A DNA stretch of 64,000 nucleotides from the NCBI GenBank assembly GCA_016287095.1, contig JAEEVK010000003.1, positions 21,965 to 85,964 of the forward strand, written 5' to 3'. Within the stretch, counting starts at the first letter, position 1; every line of letters begins with the position of its first letter. The notes under the pieces were generated by a model. The model was not told the DNA's origin. It saw only the letters and a list, made by a program, of their open reading frames with translations, and made no database searches. The stretch is from Lachnospiraceae bacterium (GTDB lineage Bacteria > Bacillota > Clostridia > Lachnospirales > Lachnospiraceae). Positions 19,609-29,814 of this stretch are shown here, one piece after another. The position numbers and the translations under genes were made by a program.

Positions 19609-22266
19609 TTGGCAATGATATGGATATTAAATAATTGCGCATTGCTTATACTTGGAACAATTGCCGGTGTTATGGGTGTAAGTTTCTATTTGAGAAACAA
19701 CAGTTCTGCCGGTAATATTCGTCGTTATATACTTTTTTATGGTGTGTTTTCAGCAATCTGGTGTCTGAGTTATGCTTTGCTTGGAGTGATGCCGGATATA
19801 TCACTATGCCCATATATAAGGATCATTGGTCTTGCTTCCATATGCAGTTTCCTTATGAATGAAGTTTTCCTTGGAACAGAGATGGCCGGTATAAGTAAAC
19901 GTGCATCTATTATAATTCGCATTTCTGCAGCCATAGCATCTTTGATCGATATTTTACTGTTTTCCAACAGAGCTTTGGATATATTTGTACGTGAGGACGG
20001 TTATACCAGATGGTATGCTAATCCTCAAGTATATATGGGACGATATATTCACTATGTCTATGAAATCTTAATGTTTTTGTTGTTGTTTATATTAGCCATT
20101 ATCTGGCTTAAAAAGATCAGGTTAAAACGCTCAAGGAAATTTATGGCTTTTCTTTTTATGGCAAATTTCTCTTTGCTCTTTTTTTCCATCCCTGACACTG
20201 TTTTTCCAAATTTCGGTCTTCCGGGTGTTGCAACATCAGGTATTGGTGGAGCTGTCTGTACTATAGTAATCTGGTATGGTGCTATTGTAGCCAATTCATT
20301 TAATGTCAGTGTTGGCAATATCACACACAGACTGTTTGATTTTATAGAGGCAGGCGTAATAGTATTTGATACTGACAGGCACATAGCCATCATGAATGCT
20401 TATGCGGAAAATCACCTCTCCGGGGAAAAGAGCGGTAAGCTTAATGATCTGTTCAACATAAGTGAAGCCGATATCAACAATATGTTTGAAAAGGGCGCAA
20501 ATGAGATTTACTCCACACGTTTATGGGATAAGAAAGGCGAAAAGGCGTATTCAGTAAAGCTTAATTCTGTTAAGGATACTTATGGGGAGCCGTACTGTAT
20601 CCTGATGGTGTTTGCGGATATTACCGAGGAAATAGAGCTGGCGGATAAGTTTGCGGTCGCCAGTCAGGCAAAGAGCCAGTTCCTGGCGAATATGTCCCAT
20701 GAGATACGTACTCCTATCAATGGTATCATGGGTATGAATACTATGCTTATTGACGAGCTTGATGACGGTAATGTCGAAGATGCACGTAAGTATGCGATGA
20801 ACATTACCAGTGCAAGTCAGACCCTTCTTTCGATAATTAATGATATTCTTGATATTTCCAAGATAGAATCGGGTAAGATGGAGCTTATACCCGTGGAATA
20901 TGAAATCTTCTCGGTACTTAATGACTGTTATAACATGACTCTGTCAAGAGCAGAGGAAAAAGGACTGAAATTTGAGATAGATATTGACAGCAGCATCCCT
21001 TCGGTACTCTACGGTGATGAGGTGCACATCCGTCAGATCATAAACAACTTCCTATCAAATGCCGTGAAATATACCCGTGCCGGAAAGATATCATTGTGCC
21101 TTAAGGAGCTGTCAAGAAAAGGTGATAATGTTGAGTTATCCATTGAAGTAACAGATACAGGCATCGGTATAAAGAAAGAGGATGTAAGTAAACTCTTTAA
21201 GAATTTTACAAGACTGGATGAACAGAAGAACCGTAACATAGAAGGAACCGGACTCGGACTTTCTCTGACAGAAAAGCTTGTAAAACTCATGGGCGGAGAG
21301 ATAAATGTGGAGAGCGAATACGGTAAGGGCTCGACATTCAGTGTGAAATTGTCTCAGAAAATAGTAAATGCGGCACCTGTCGGTAATTTCTCCAATCAAT
21401 ACAATGAGTTTGTAAGCCAGAAAAAAGAGAATACCAGCGTGCTCGACATCCATGGGGCTTCCTTACTTGTTGTCGATGATGTCGAGATGAATATCCAGGT
21501 TGTAAAGGGTATGCTTAAAAAGACTCGTGCCAATATAGATACTGCGTACAGCGGCATGGAATGTCTTGAAAAGATCGCTAAAAATCGTTATGACATAATA
21601 TTCCTTGACCATATGATGCCGGAAATGGATGGTATCGAAACCCTGGAGAGAATGAGAAAACAGGATAATCCCAATACAGATACACCTGTAATAATTCTTA
21701 CTGCGAATGCTGTTGTCGGGGCAAAGGAGATGTATCTTGAAAAGGGCTTTGCTGATTATCTGTCAAAGCCGATACGACGTGATGATCTGATAGATATGCT
21801 GTGCAGGTATCTTCCTAAAACGATGGTAAATGTGCCTTCTATAGAAAATCCTGAGGGAAATACGGACGATAATGCCGTAAGTATTGAGGCGGAATCCGAG
21901 ACAGTTCATATAGGTAACCCCAAAAACCTTGAAGAAAGATTCCCCATGCTTGATACCAAGATGGGGATGAATTACTGCATGAATGACGAGGAGTTTTATG
22001 TCGAAATAATAGAAACATATGTGCAAAATGATAAAAGGCAGTTGATAGCTGATGCATTTGCTGCCGAAAACTGGAAGGACTATGAAACATATGTCCATGC
22101 ATTGAAAAGCACATCCTTAAATATAGGTGCCGTTGAACTTTCGGAACATGCGAAAGCACTTGAATTAGCTGCAAAAGAAGGCAATTACGGTTACATCAGG
22201 GAAAACCATAAAAAGGTTTTTGATGAGTATAGTGAAATGCTTAATAAGATAAAAGAGAATATCTAA
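19609..22266 (+). CDS. Hybrid sensor histidine kinase (7TM-like N-terminus, PAS-like, HisKA, HATPase, REC, HPt)
   Basis: SHEIRTPINGIMGMN; GTGLGLSLTEKLVKLMGG; FLDHMMPEMDGIETL; HALKSTSLNIGA (HPt). Confidence 0.9.
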   Translation: MAMIWILNNCALLILGTIAGVMGVSFYLRNNSSAGNIRRYILFYGVFSAIWCLSYALLGVMPDISLCPYIRIIGLASICSFLMNEVFLGTEMAGISKRASIIIRISAAIASLIDILLFSNRALDIFVREDGYTRWYANPQVYMGRYIHYVYEILMFLLLFILAIIWLKKIRLKRSRKFMAFLFMANFSLLFFSIPDTVFPNFGLPGVATSGIGGAVCTIVIWYGAIVANSFNVSVGNITHRLFDFIEAGVIVFDTDRHIAIMNAYAENHLSGEKSGKLNDLFNISEADINNMFEKGANEIYSTRLWDKKGEKAYSVKLNSVKDTYGEPYCILMVFADITEEIELADKFAVASQAKSQFLANMSHEIRTPINGIMGMNTMLIDELDDGNVEDARKYAMNITSASQTLLSIINDILDISKIESGKMELIPVEYEIFSVLNDCYNMTLSRAEEKGLKFEIDIDSSIPSVLYGDEVHIRQIINNFLSNAVKYTRAGKISLCLKELSRKGDNVELSIEVTDTGIGIKKEDVSKLFKNFTRLDEQKNRNIEGTGLGLSLTEKLVKLMGGEINVESEYGKGSTFSVKLSQKIVNAAPVGNFSNQYNEFVSQKKENTSVLDIHGASLLVVDDVEMNIQVVKGMLKKTRANIDTAYSGMECLEKIAKNRYDIIFLDHMMPEMDGIETLERMRKQDNPNTDTPVIILTANAVVGAKEMYLEKGFADYLSKPIRRDDLIDMLCRYLPKTMVNVPSIENPEGNTDDNAVSIEAESETVHIGNPKNLEERFPMLDTKMGMNYCMNDEEFYVEIIETYVQNDKRQLIADAFAAENWKDYETYVHALKSTSLNIGAVELSEHAKALELAAKEGNYGYIRENHKKVFDEYSEMLNKIKENI

Positions 22267-22372
22267 AAATTGAACCACCTGGCTTTATGCAGGTGGTTTT
22301 ATTCTATGTATATTGGTTGTTTAATTCAACTGTTTTTAACTATTCCTGGATAATTATTCTTGTTGCATTCAC

Positions 22373-23179
22373 TTGGGAAATATGTCATTATTTAACTATA
22401 AAGCAAATAAGGAGAATTTGACGATTATGGATATCTGTTTCAATGAAACGCCTGCTATGTTTGGAATATTTCATATTGCAATGATGGTATTGTCAATAGT
22501 TGTTGTATGTGTATTTGTCATATTGGTAAAGAAGAGGTCAGAGGACAAGCATCTAAATATGATCAAATGGTTTGGTATAGGTATGGTGTTGGCTGAAATA
22601 TGGAAACAGTGGTTCTCATTGAAATACGTTTTTGACGGTACCTATAATATGTGGTTCTTTCCTTGGCAGCTATGTTCCATCGCCATGTATTGCTCGGTGC
22701 TCATCTCTTTTGTAAAGAGGAAACTACAAGACACTCTGCTTACATTTATGGCGACTTTCTCGTTACTTGCAGCCATTATGGCACTTTTATTTCCCCAGGA
22801 TATGCTGCGCCCGCAGATTCTTTTTACTGCACACGGATTCGCTTACCATATAGTTATGCTTTTGGAATCTGCGCTCTCCATACTAATTCTTTCAAAAAGA
22901 AAAAAGACGAGTTTTAAACCCGTCATAGTTATGTTCCTTATATTGTCAGTAATAGCTGAAATAGTTAATTCCTTTGGACATTTTGTCTTGTCAGACAGAA
23001 AACCGGAACCTAATATGTTCCAGATAACACCGTATTATCCCTCAACACAGGTGGTATTCTCATCGATAGCAAAAACCCTTGGAGTAATTCCTGAGATTAT
23101 CATTTACTTAGTACTTATCATTGCCATGTCCTATGTAATCTTTAGGATTGAGCAAAAAATCTTTAATAGAAAAAGATAA
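22373..23179 (+). CDS. Multi-pass membrane protein, YwaF/TIGR02206-like
   Basis: Six or more hydrophobic segments; PWQLCSIAMY and HGFAYHIVMLLESAL motifs. Confidence 0.55.
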   Translation: MGNMSLFNYKANKENLTIMDICFNETPAMFGIFHIAMMVLSIVVVCVFVILVKKRSEDKHLNMIKWFGIGMVLAEIWKQWFSLKYVFDGTYNMWFFPWQLCSIAMYCSVLISFVKRKLQDTLLTFMATFSLLAAIMALLFPQDMLRPQILFTAHGFAYHIVMLLESALSILILSKRKKTSFKPVIVMFLILSVIAEIVNSFGHFVLSDRKPEPNMFQITPYYPSTQVVFSSIAKTLGVIPEIIIYLVLIIAMSYVIFRIEQKIFNRKR

Positions 23180-23356
23180 AATGTTAAACCAATCCCTGCT
23201 TTCCATTTAGTGAAAAACAGGGATTTTAAATAACTGCTAGTTAAAAATTTAACTGATAATTAAGCTTATCTGTCCCGATATTATCTTCCATCTTCATGAA
23301 AATCTGCTATAATACAGTTACGACGTCGAAAATGATTACGGAAAGGATGATGATAT

Positions 23357-24211
23357 ATGGATATCTTGATCGGTGAAAATATAAAAAGATTACGTACCGA
23401 AAGCAACCTTACTCAGGAACAGCTGGCTGAGGCATTAAATGTGTCATCTGTAGCAGTGAGTAAATGGGAACGCGGCGATACTATGCCTGATATCTCAATG
23501 CTTCCGAGACTTGCATATTATTTTCGGGTATCGATTGATGAACTTATGAGTTATGATGCCTGTGCTGTTGACCTTGAGATAGGTGCCTTTATCACAGAAC
23601 ATACAAAAGCTGCGGAAGCATATAATGCAAAAGAATGCCTGCGCATTTCAAAGGCTGCATATAAGAAATATCCTCAGGATTATAGGGTTATGGAATTGTA
23701 TATGTGGGATCTTATAGGAGGATATGCGGATAATGATCCGAACGCCATATTAAAACACAAAACCGAACTTGAACAGCTTTGCGATAAAATTTTAAAAGGC
23801 TGTCAGGATGACTTTATCAGAAGGGATGCCTATGTGATGCAGGGGAAATTATTGCATGCATCGGGATATACAGATGAGGCTGTTGCACTATACCGCGAAA
23901 AGCTTCCTGACTGGTATCAGACCGCAGGTCAAAAAACTGAGCAGCTTTTTGAAAAGAACAGCCCCGAATTTGCTGAAAAGCTACAGGCTAACATCATGGA
24001 ACTTCTTAAGTTCGCCTTAAATAAGATATCAAAACAAATATGGTTCTGCAATGATTTAACCTTACAGGAAAAGGAAGACAAAGCACTTGAGATAAGCAGA
24101 TATCTGGAGAACTGCCCCATTATATCAGGTAGTGGCTGCGATGATATCAAAAAAGCTCTTATCTCATATTTTAAGACTGATTTTGAAGCAAAAAGAACGG
24201 TTCAACTATAG
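23357..24211 (+). CDS. XRE-family HTH transcriptional regulator
   Basis: IGENIKRLRTESNLTQEQLAEALNVSSVAVSKWERGDTMPDI. Confidence 0.92.
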   Translation: MDILIGENIKRLRTESNLTQEQLAEALNVSSVAVSKWERGDTMPDISMLPRLAYYFRVSIDELMSYDACAVDLEIGAFITEHTKAAEAYNAKECLRISKAAYKKYPQDYRVMELYMWDLIGGYADNDPNAILKHKTELEQLCDKILKGCQDDFIRRDAYVMQGKLLHASGYTDEAVALYREKLPDWYQTAGQKTEQLFEKNSPEFAEKLQANIMELLKFALNKISKQIWFCNDLTLQEKEDKALEISRYLENCPIISGSGCDDIKKALISYFKTDFEAKRTVQL

Positions 24212-24229
24212 AACCGTTCCACTAATCTG

Positions 24230-24682
24230 TTACAGTTTATACTGCATAAAGTTCCCATTCTTTACGAACCCAAAATCGGTATATAATAACACACCCATAT
24301 CGGATGCGGTGATCTGTACACACCCGCATCCGTATTTTTTTGCCTCATCCACTACTCTTGAAAGCAGTTCTTTTGCTATACCCATGCGGCGATAGGAGGG
24401 ATCGGTGAACATGCTGGAAAGAAGTCCAATCCTGCCTGTAGGGCAACTGAAATACGGCGGTTTTTCTACAAATGACATACCGCTGGTACCGACTATTTTA
24501 TCTCCGTCAATTGCCAGCCATGATACGAAAGTCCCGTCAGCCATATGCCTGCTATAATAATCTTTAAGTGCCGGTATAAGGTCTATATCTTCGGTTGCTC
24601 CTTCTTCTCTTAACTGTTTTATACGCATGGTTATGAAGGTATCCACATCAGCGGAGGTCATTTTCCTGTATTGTATATTCAT
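24230..24682 (-). CDS. GNAT family N-acetyltransferase
   Basis: MTSADVDTFITMRIKQLREEGA...LLSSMFTDPSYRRMGIAKELL; start MNIQYRK at 24682. Confidence 0.88.
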   Translation of the reverse strand: MNIQYRKMTSADVDTFITMRIKQLREEGATEDIDLIPALKDYYSRHMADGTFVSWLAIDGDKIVGTSGMSFVEKPPYFSCPTGRIGLLSSMFTDPSYRRMGIAKELLSRVVDEAKKYGCGCVQITASDMGVLLYTDFGFVKNGNFMQYKL

Positions 24683-24698
24683 AATCTTTTTCCAATCT

Positions 24699-25160
24699 TT
24701 AAGTATAAAGGTAATTTCTCGGCTTGGTAGTATTATAGGGAGTAAGCACCATACCACCATCTTTAACTGCAGCTTCTATCATTGTTTTTGTAAGTCCGGG
24801 GACGGTTTCATCCTTGAGTGCGTCTTGGATATCCATCCATATGACTTCACTGTTTTCGTCTCCGTCGGGTCTTGCTTCTCCTTTGATATATTCAGCAATA
24901 AAGACGCTGTACCAGTCTTTTTCATTGAACCGAATACCTATCAGCTTACCTGCTTTTACGGTAACTCCGGTTTCTTCCATGAATTCCCTAACCAGGGTTT
25001 CCTGCGGTATCTCTCCGAATTTCAGATAACCGCCGGGTATAATAAGCTTACCTTTACCTGCACCATATGTATGACGTCCCAGTAAAACTTTGCCATCTTT
25101 TATGCATACACCAGCTACTGACTGTGTCCAGTTCGTGCTTTTGATTTCTTCTTCTGTCAT
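24699..25160 (-). CDS. NUDIX hydrolase
   Basis: GGYLKFGEIPQETLVREFMEETGV Nudix box. Confidence 0.9.
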   Translation of the reverse strand: MTEEEIKSTNWTQSVAGVCIKDGKVLLGRHTYGAGKGKLIIPGGYLKFGEIPQETLVREFMEETGVTVKAGKLIGIRFNEKDWYSVFIAEYIKGEARPDGDENSEVIWMDIQDALKDETVPGLTKTMIEAAVKDGGMVLTPYNTTKPRNYLYT

Positions 25161-25313
25161 ATGCCTGTTCTCCTTGGGTTTTCTTGATGAGAATTACTCT
25201 TTTGATGTGAAGAGTATAGCAAATATGCATAGTATAGTCAAATAATGTTTGTATTATACATTAAGATAGTGTATAATTATATCAATTATTCTAACGGAGA
25301 GGGAAAAACTATT

Positions 25314-26000
25314 ATGATGGATATAATGCAGCTTAATGAAAACACCTATAGGGTTGAGGACGACAGAGTCCGTTACTTTATCATCGAAGGCACCGAAAAG
25401 GCTCTGATGATCGACAGCAGTATGAACAATCCGAATGCTATAGATGCTGCGAAGAAAGTGACAAACAAACCGATAGAGCTTATCAATACTCATGCAGACA
25501 GAGATCATATTGCCGGAAATATCGCTTTTGAAAAAGTATATATGCATCCTGCCGAGGAAGAAAACTACAGGAAAAACGGCGGACAGTGTACCATTATCCC
25601 GGTAAAGGGAGGCGACATCATCAATCCAGGAAACCGTCCTTTAGAGATAATAGATATGCCCGGTCATACTCCCGGAAGCATCGGCATCCTGGATATAAAC
25701 AATAGAGTCCTTTATTCCGGAGATTCCGTGCAGTCTGGTATTATTTTCATGTTTGGTCAGTACAGAAACCTTGAAACCTATATTGATAGCATGAAAAAGC
25801 TTAGAGAATACGAGGACAGATTTGATATTATTTATCCCTGCCATGATATGTGCCCTGTATATCCGGATCTTATACCGAAGCTTATAGAAGGTGCCGAGCA
25901 GATTCTTGCAGGTAAAGCAGAAGGCAGAGATATGGATATGTTCGGAAACAAGGTTAAAATGTATAAATTCGACTATGCAGGCTTTTTCTGTGAGCCATAA
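25314..26000 (+). CDS. MBL-fold metallo-hydrolase
   Basis: NTHADRDHIAGN, MPGHTPGSIGILD, YSGDSV motifs; start at ATG 25314. Confidence 0.9.
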   Translation: MMDIMQLNENTYRVEDDRVRYFIIEGTEKALMIDSSMNNPNAIDAAKKVTNKPIELINTHADRDHIAGNIAFEKVYMHPAEEENYRKNGGQCTIIPVKGGDIINPGNRPLEIIDMPGHTPGSIGILDINNRVLYSGDSVQSGIIFMFGQYRNLETYIDSMKKLREYEDRFDIIYPCHDMCPVYPDLIPKLIEGAEQILAGKAEGRDMDMFGNKVKMYKFDYAGFFCEP

Positions 26001-26002
26001 GT

Positions 26003-26055
26003 TTAAGGCCCAAGTCATATGATCTTTTTCATGTGGACTTGGGCCTTTCTTATTT
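26003..26055. terminator. Terminator hairpin
   Basis: GGCCCAAGTC...GACTTGGGCCTTTCTT. Confidence 0.8.
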
Positions 26056-26069
26056 AATTATTCAAATGT

Positions 26070-27095
26070 TTAATATACTACCTGACCGTTTTTATCTGTT
26101 ATAGAAAACTTATTGCCGTAGGTCATGATGCCACTTCCCTTTACTCTTTCAAATATCTGCTGATTTAAGGTATAGCCTTCCTCTGTGGTCAAAATCAATT
26201 TCATGCTCAAACTGTCATCACTATTTATATTGTAATCCTTATCAACCGGAATGCTGCCGTCTCCAAAAGTTTTATTCATATAAGACATAGCATCGATAGT
26301 ATCTAATTCTTCTCCGTTCTTTTCTACAACAAGCTTTGCGGAAGTAATATGATACTGCGCCTTGTGATACGAGAACAGATTGATAGTACCCACAGATATT
26401 CTGTCCGAAGTATAATAAATATCAAAGCCTGAAGCATCCAGTGAAGGAATAACCAACTGCCAGTACTCATCAGCATCATCGTTTTCGGGCTGTGGTAATT
26501 CTACATAGCTCAGATCACCTTCCTTAACAGAAAACGAAGTATTGCTTTCTATGCTTGCGAACAGATTTATTTTTGTCTCTGCTTCATAAATACCGGCTGC
26601 TTTTTTATGCATATCAAGCTGAGTCCCATCAGGCATAGTAAGCTTTACGGTAGTTGCGTCACTATAAGTTTTCAAGCGTATGGTATGCTTTATGGTACAT
26701 GTATTGTCTTCGGCGTTTACATCATATATATACCTTTTATATGACATAATCCTGTTGTTTGCTTCAGCAATATCATTCTTAAGCTGTGAAAGTTCAAATG
26801 ACAAAGACGAAAGCTCTGCCGAATTGCTTGACCGGAGATTAGCGATTTCCTGTTTTAAATCGGAAATACTCCCAAGACTTATAATTATCCATACAAGAAG
26901 AATTAATACTACTATCTTCATTATTCCACTAAAGGTGTCGGCCGGTGCCGGGACTCCGATATGAGCTCCGCTGGTCTCTCCTGCAAGTGCCTTATTTACC
27001 TTTGATTTATAAATCTTATATATAATTATTCCTACAATCAAAGCTACACAGATTAATATTGCTATTCCTGCGATTCTTATTCCTGCTACATTCAT
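26070..27095 (-). CDS. Two-TM protein with coiled-coil and C-terminal beta-rich domain, unknown function
   Basis: Two hydrophobic segments then LKQEIANLRSSNSAELSSLSFELSQLKNDIAEANNRI coiled coil; start MNVAGIR. Confidence 0.7.
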   Translation of the reverse strand: MNVAGIRIAGIAILICVALIVGIIIYKIYKSKVNKALAGETSGAHIGVPAPADTFSGIMKIVVLILLVWIIISLGSISDLKQEIANLRSSNSAELSSLSFELSQLKNDIAEANNRIMSYKRYIYDVNAEDNTCTIKHTIRLKTYSDATTVKLTMPDGTQLDMHKKAAGIYEAETKINLFASIESNTSFSVKEGDLSYVELPQPENDDADEYWQLVIPSLDASGFDIYYTSDRISVGTINLFSYHKAQYHITSAKLVVEKNGEELDTIDAMSYMNKTFGDGSIPVDKDYNINSDDSLSMKLILTTEEGYTLNQQIFERVKGSGIMTYGNKFSITDKNGQVVY

Positions 27096-27140
27096 TTTTG
27101 TGTTCCTTTCTATAATCAAAATAGGTTATAAACTATATCT

Positions 27141-27650
27141 TCAGATTCTCATGCGTTCTCTAAACGAATGATAGTATCCACGAGTAACATCTACCAATGA
27201 TTTATCCGTCATTTCAAGTACATATTTCATAGAAAGCGATGGCTTGATCCTTTTTATCTTCTTTTTGGAAATGATACATGAATTACTGACTCTTATAAAA
27301 TCCCTGCCGGCAAGTTCCTGTTCAAGGACATACATTCTTTCAGATGCTCTGAACACCTCTTGTTCGGTATGTACATCCATGTTCCTGCCGAAGCTTTCAA
27401 TAAAGACTATATCATCAACAGGTATCCTCATCCGGTCTCCGACATCATTTTTGACATTTAAGAACTCGGCCTGTCCAAACCTTTCTATAAGTTCGAGATC
27501 CGCATCGTCATCTATATCTATTCCGTGATCACAAAGTTCGGTTTTTATTTCATCATATCTGTTTTCACTTACTGAAAGTCTGACCTTCAAATTTATCGTC
27601 CTCCTATATTTTTTCTGCTTAAGCATTTCATCGATGATTTGATTATACAC
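27141..27650 (-). CDS. LytTR-type DNA-binding protein without receiver domain
   Basis: IPVDDIVFIESFGRNMDVHTEQEVFRASERMYVLEQELAGRDFIRVSNSCIISKKKIKRI: LytTR domain. Confidence 0.88.
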   Translation of the reverse strand: MYNQIIDEMLKQKKYRRTINLKVRLSVSENRYDEIKTELCDHGIDIDDDADLELIERFGQAEFLNVKNDVGDRMRIPVDDIVFIESFGRNMDVHTEQEVFRASERMYVLEQELAGRDFIRVSNSCIISKKKIKRIKPSLSMKYVLEMTDKSLVDVTRGYYHSFRERMRI

Positions 27651-27658
27651 ATAAACAA

Positions 27659-27695
27659 ATAAACTGCAACCCTTTTGTCATGGATTGCAGTTTAT
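27659..27695. promoter_or_regulatory. Perfect 11-bp inverted repeat upstream of lytTR gene
   Basis: ATAAACTGCAA (27659-27669) - 15 nt - TTGCAGTTTAT (27685-27695). Confidence 0.6.
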
Positions 27696-27708
27696 CTGTC
27701 ATACATTG
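27676..27708 (+). promoter_or_regulatory. Direct repeats at 21-bp offset, candidate LytTR boxes
   Basis: TGTCATGGATTG (27676-27687) and TGTCATACATTG (27697-27708), 10/12 identical. Confidence 0.5.
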
Positions 27709-27731
27709 ATGAAAAGGATATTCTTATCATC

Positions 27732-27760
27732 TTGACATAATATGGAATAATTAGTATAAA
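27732..27760 (+). promoter_or_regulatory. Sigma-A-type promoter of GH8 gene
   Basis: TTGACA (27732-27737), 17-nt spacer, TATAAA (27755-27760). Confidence 0.8.
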
Positions 27761-27798
27761 TATATTAAATGATTTTAATAATAAACAAGGAGAAGACT

Positions 27799-28953
27799 AT
27801 GGAATACCGCAATATTTTTAAAGAATTGGGTTATAATGAAGAGGCAATACAGAAAAGAGTACGTGAATGCTTTGATACTATCTACAACGGTCCGGAGGGC
27901 GTCAGGTTCTACGAAAATGTAGGAGATGATATGGGTTATATCACCGATACCGGAAATAATGATGTAAGGACCGAGGGTATGTCGTACGCGATGATGGTCT
28001 GTGTCCAGATGGATGAGAAGGAGAAGTTTGACCGTATCTGGAAATGGACCAAGACATATATGTGGATACCCACAGGGTATGATCAGGGATATTTTAAGTG
28101 GTCCTGTAACCTGGACGGTACGGTAAGAGGTAAAGGACCTGCTCCCGACGGAGAAGAATATTTTGCTATGGCTCTGTTTTTTGCTTCGCATCGTTGGGCT
28201 GACGGAGAGGGTATATATAACTACTCTTATGAGGCAAGGGAGATATTAAAGGCATGTATACATAATGGTGAGGGTGACCGTCAGGGACATCCTATGTGGA
28301 ATCATGATAACCACTATATTAAGTTTACTCCTGAGGTGGAGTATTCCGATACATCATATCATCTGCCGCATTTCTATGAGCTGTTTGCAAAGTGGGCAAA
28401 TGAAGAGGACAGGGCTTTCTGGAAAAAGGCAGCCGATGCCAGCAGGGAATATATCGTAAAATCCAGTCATCCCGTGACAGGCTTAAGCCCTGAGTATTCT
28501 GAGTATGACGGTACACCTACAAATTCCGCATGGGCTAAAAAATATAATCAGAGACATGACTGGTTCTTTAGTGATGCTTACAGGACCATAGCCAATATCG
28601 CCATGGAATCCTGCTGGTGCGGGGAAAATCCTGCTTTAGCCGATATAGCCGCTAAGATACAGCGCTTCTTTATAGAAGACAGAAACGGTGTAATGGACGG
28701 GATATATGAGATAGACGGAACCCTTGTGGAAGATCATGCTAAGCATAATGTCGGTCTGCTGGCAACAAATGCTGAAGGTTCGCTAGCGGTATTTATAAAT
28801 TCAAAGGCCGACAGCAAGAGCCTTGAATACGCTGAACGCTGTGTGAGATTACTTTGGGATACACCCATGCAGACCGGAAAACACAGATATTATGATAACT
28901 GCCTCTATATGTTTGCGATGCTTGCTCTCAGCGGAAATTATAAGATCTGGTAA
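27799..28953 (+). CDS. GH8 reducing-end xylose-releasing exo-oligoxylanase-like
   Basis: GMSYAMMVCVQMDEKEKFDRIWKWTKTYM, DGEEYFAMALFFASHRWADGEGIYNY; start ATG 27799; no signal peptide. Confidence 0.9.
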   Translation: MEYRNIFKELGYNEEAIQKRVRECFDTIYNGPEGVRFYENVGDDMGYITDTGNNDVRTEGMSYAMMVCVQMDEKEKFDRIWKWTKTYMWIPTGYDQGYFKWSCNLDGTVRGKGPAPDGEEYFAMALFFASHRWADGEGIYNYSYEAREILKACIHNGEGDRQGHPMWNHDNHYIKFTPEVEYSDTSYHLPHFYELFAKWANEEDRAFWKKAADASREYIVKSSHPVTGLSPEYSEYDGTPTNSAWAKKYNQRHDWFFSDAYRTIANIAMESCWCGENPALADIAAKIQRFFIEDRNGVMDGIYEIDGTLVEDHAKHNVGLLATNAEGSLAVFINSKADSKSLEYAERCVRLLWDTPMQTGKHRYYDNCLYMFAMLALSGNYKIW

Positions 28954-28992
28954 ACAGACCCGGCAACTATAAAGAGATTATGCTAAAAGAAA

Positions 28993-29045
28993 AAGGATGT
29001 TTCAAGCACCTTAACAGACTCTTGAAACATCCCATATTTTTATTT
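28993..29045. terminator. Hairpin between convergent genes
   Basis: GGATGTTTCAAG...CTTGAAACATCC with flanking T/A tracts. Confidence 0.8.
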
Positions 29046-29050
29046 TAAGA

Positions 29051-29728
29051 TCAGTGTCCGGTTGTGATAAATGGAGCAAGCGAACCTGCCATAGCAGAGA
29101 TAGGCATGGACTGGATCCAGATCCTGCCGGGACCGGTTACTACTGTGTTGAAGAAGCCTTCACCGCCGAAGAACTTATTCTTTAAACCGGGTACGCTCTG
29201 GATTTCCATGGTACAGGTGGATGACATAGCTGCCAGATAACCAGTATCAAGAACCATGGACTGGCCTGCCTGGAGATTGTACTCCTTGATATAGCCGTCA
29301 AATTCTACAAATGCAACTCCGTTTCCCGAAAGCTTCTGCATGATGAAGCCCTCACCACCGAAGAAGCCTGCACCAACTTTCTTGTTAAAGAAAATAGAGA
29401 GCTGAACATCAGAGGTAGAAGCAAGGAATGCTGATTTCTGACATACGAGCTCGTTTCCGGGAGAAATCTCAAATGCTCTGATGGAGCCGGGGAAACTGGA
29501 TGCAAATGCGATAAGTCCGGGACCGCCTTCTGCTGTATAGTGGTTCTGGAACATAGCCTCACCTGAGAATGCACGGCCGAACATTTTTCCGAGACCGCCG
29601 CCTACGGTTTCCATTTTCATGTTAGGTGACATCCATGACATTGCACCTTTTTCTGTGATCATCATTTCGCCTGCGCCAAGTTGACAGATGACAACCGGTA
29701 ACGGCTCGCCTTCGATTGAATACTGCAT
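29051..29728 (-). CDS. AIM24/TIGR00266 family protein
   Basis: MQYSIEGEPLPVVICQLGAGEMMITEKGAMSWMSPNMKMET...; start MQYS after AGGAGGT. Confidence 0.88.
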   Translation of the reverse strand: MQYSIEGEPLPVVICQLGAGEMMITEKGAMSWMSPNMKMETVGGGLGKMFGRAFSGEAMFQNHYTAEGGPGLIAFASSFPGSIRAFEISPGNELVCQKSAFLASTSDVQLSIFFNKKVGAGFFGGEGFIMQKLSGNGVAFVEFDGYIKEYNLQAGQSMVLDTGYLAAMSSTCTMEIQSVPGLKNKFFGGEGFFNTVVTGPGRIWIQSMPISAMAGSLAPFITTGH

Positions 29729-29814
29729 AAAATACCTCCTGTTTTTAGTCTTTATAAACTTTGTTAAAACCCCAAAAGTTCTATCAATTATAATAACATA
29801 AAGAGGGCTGTTTT

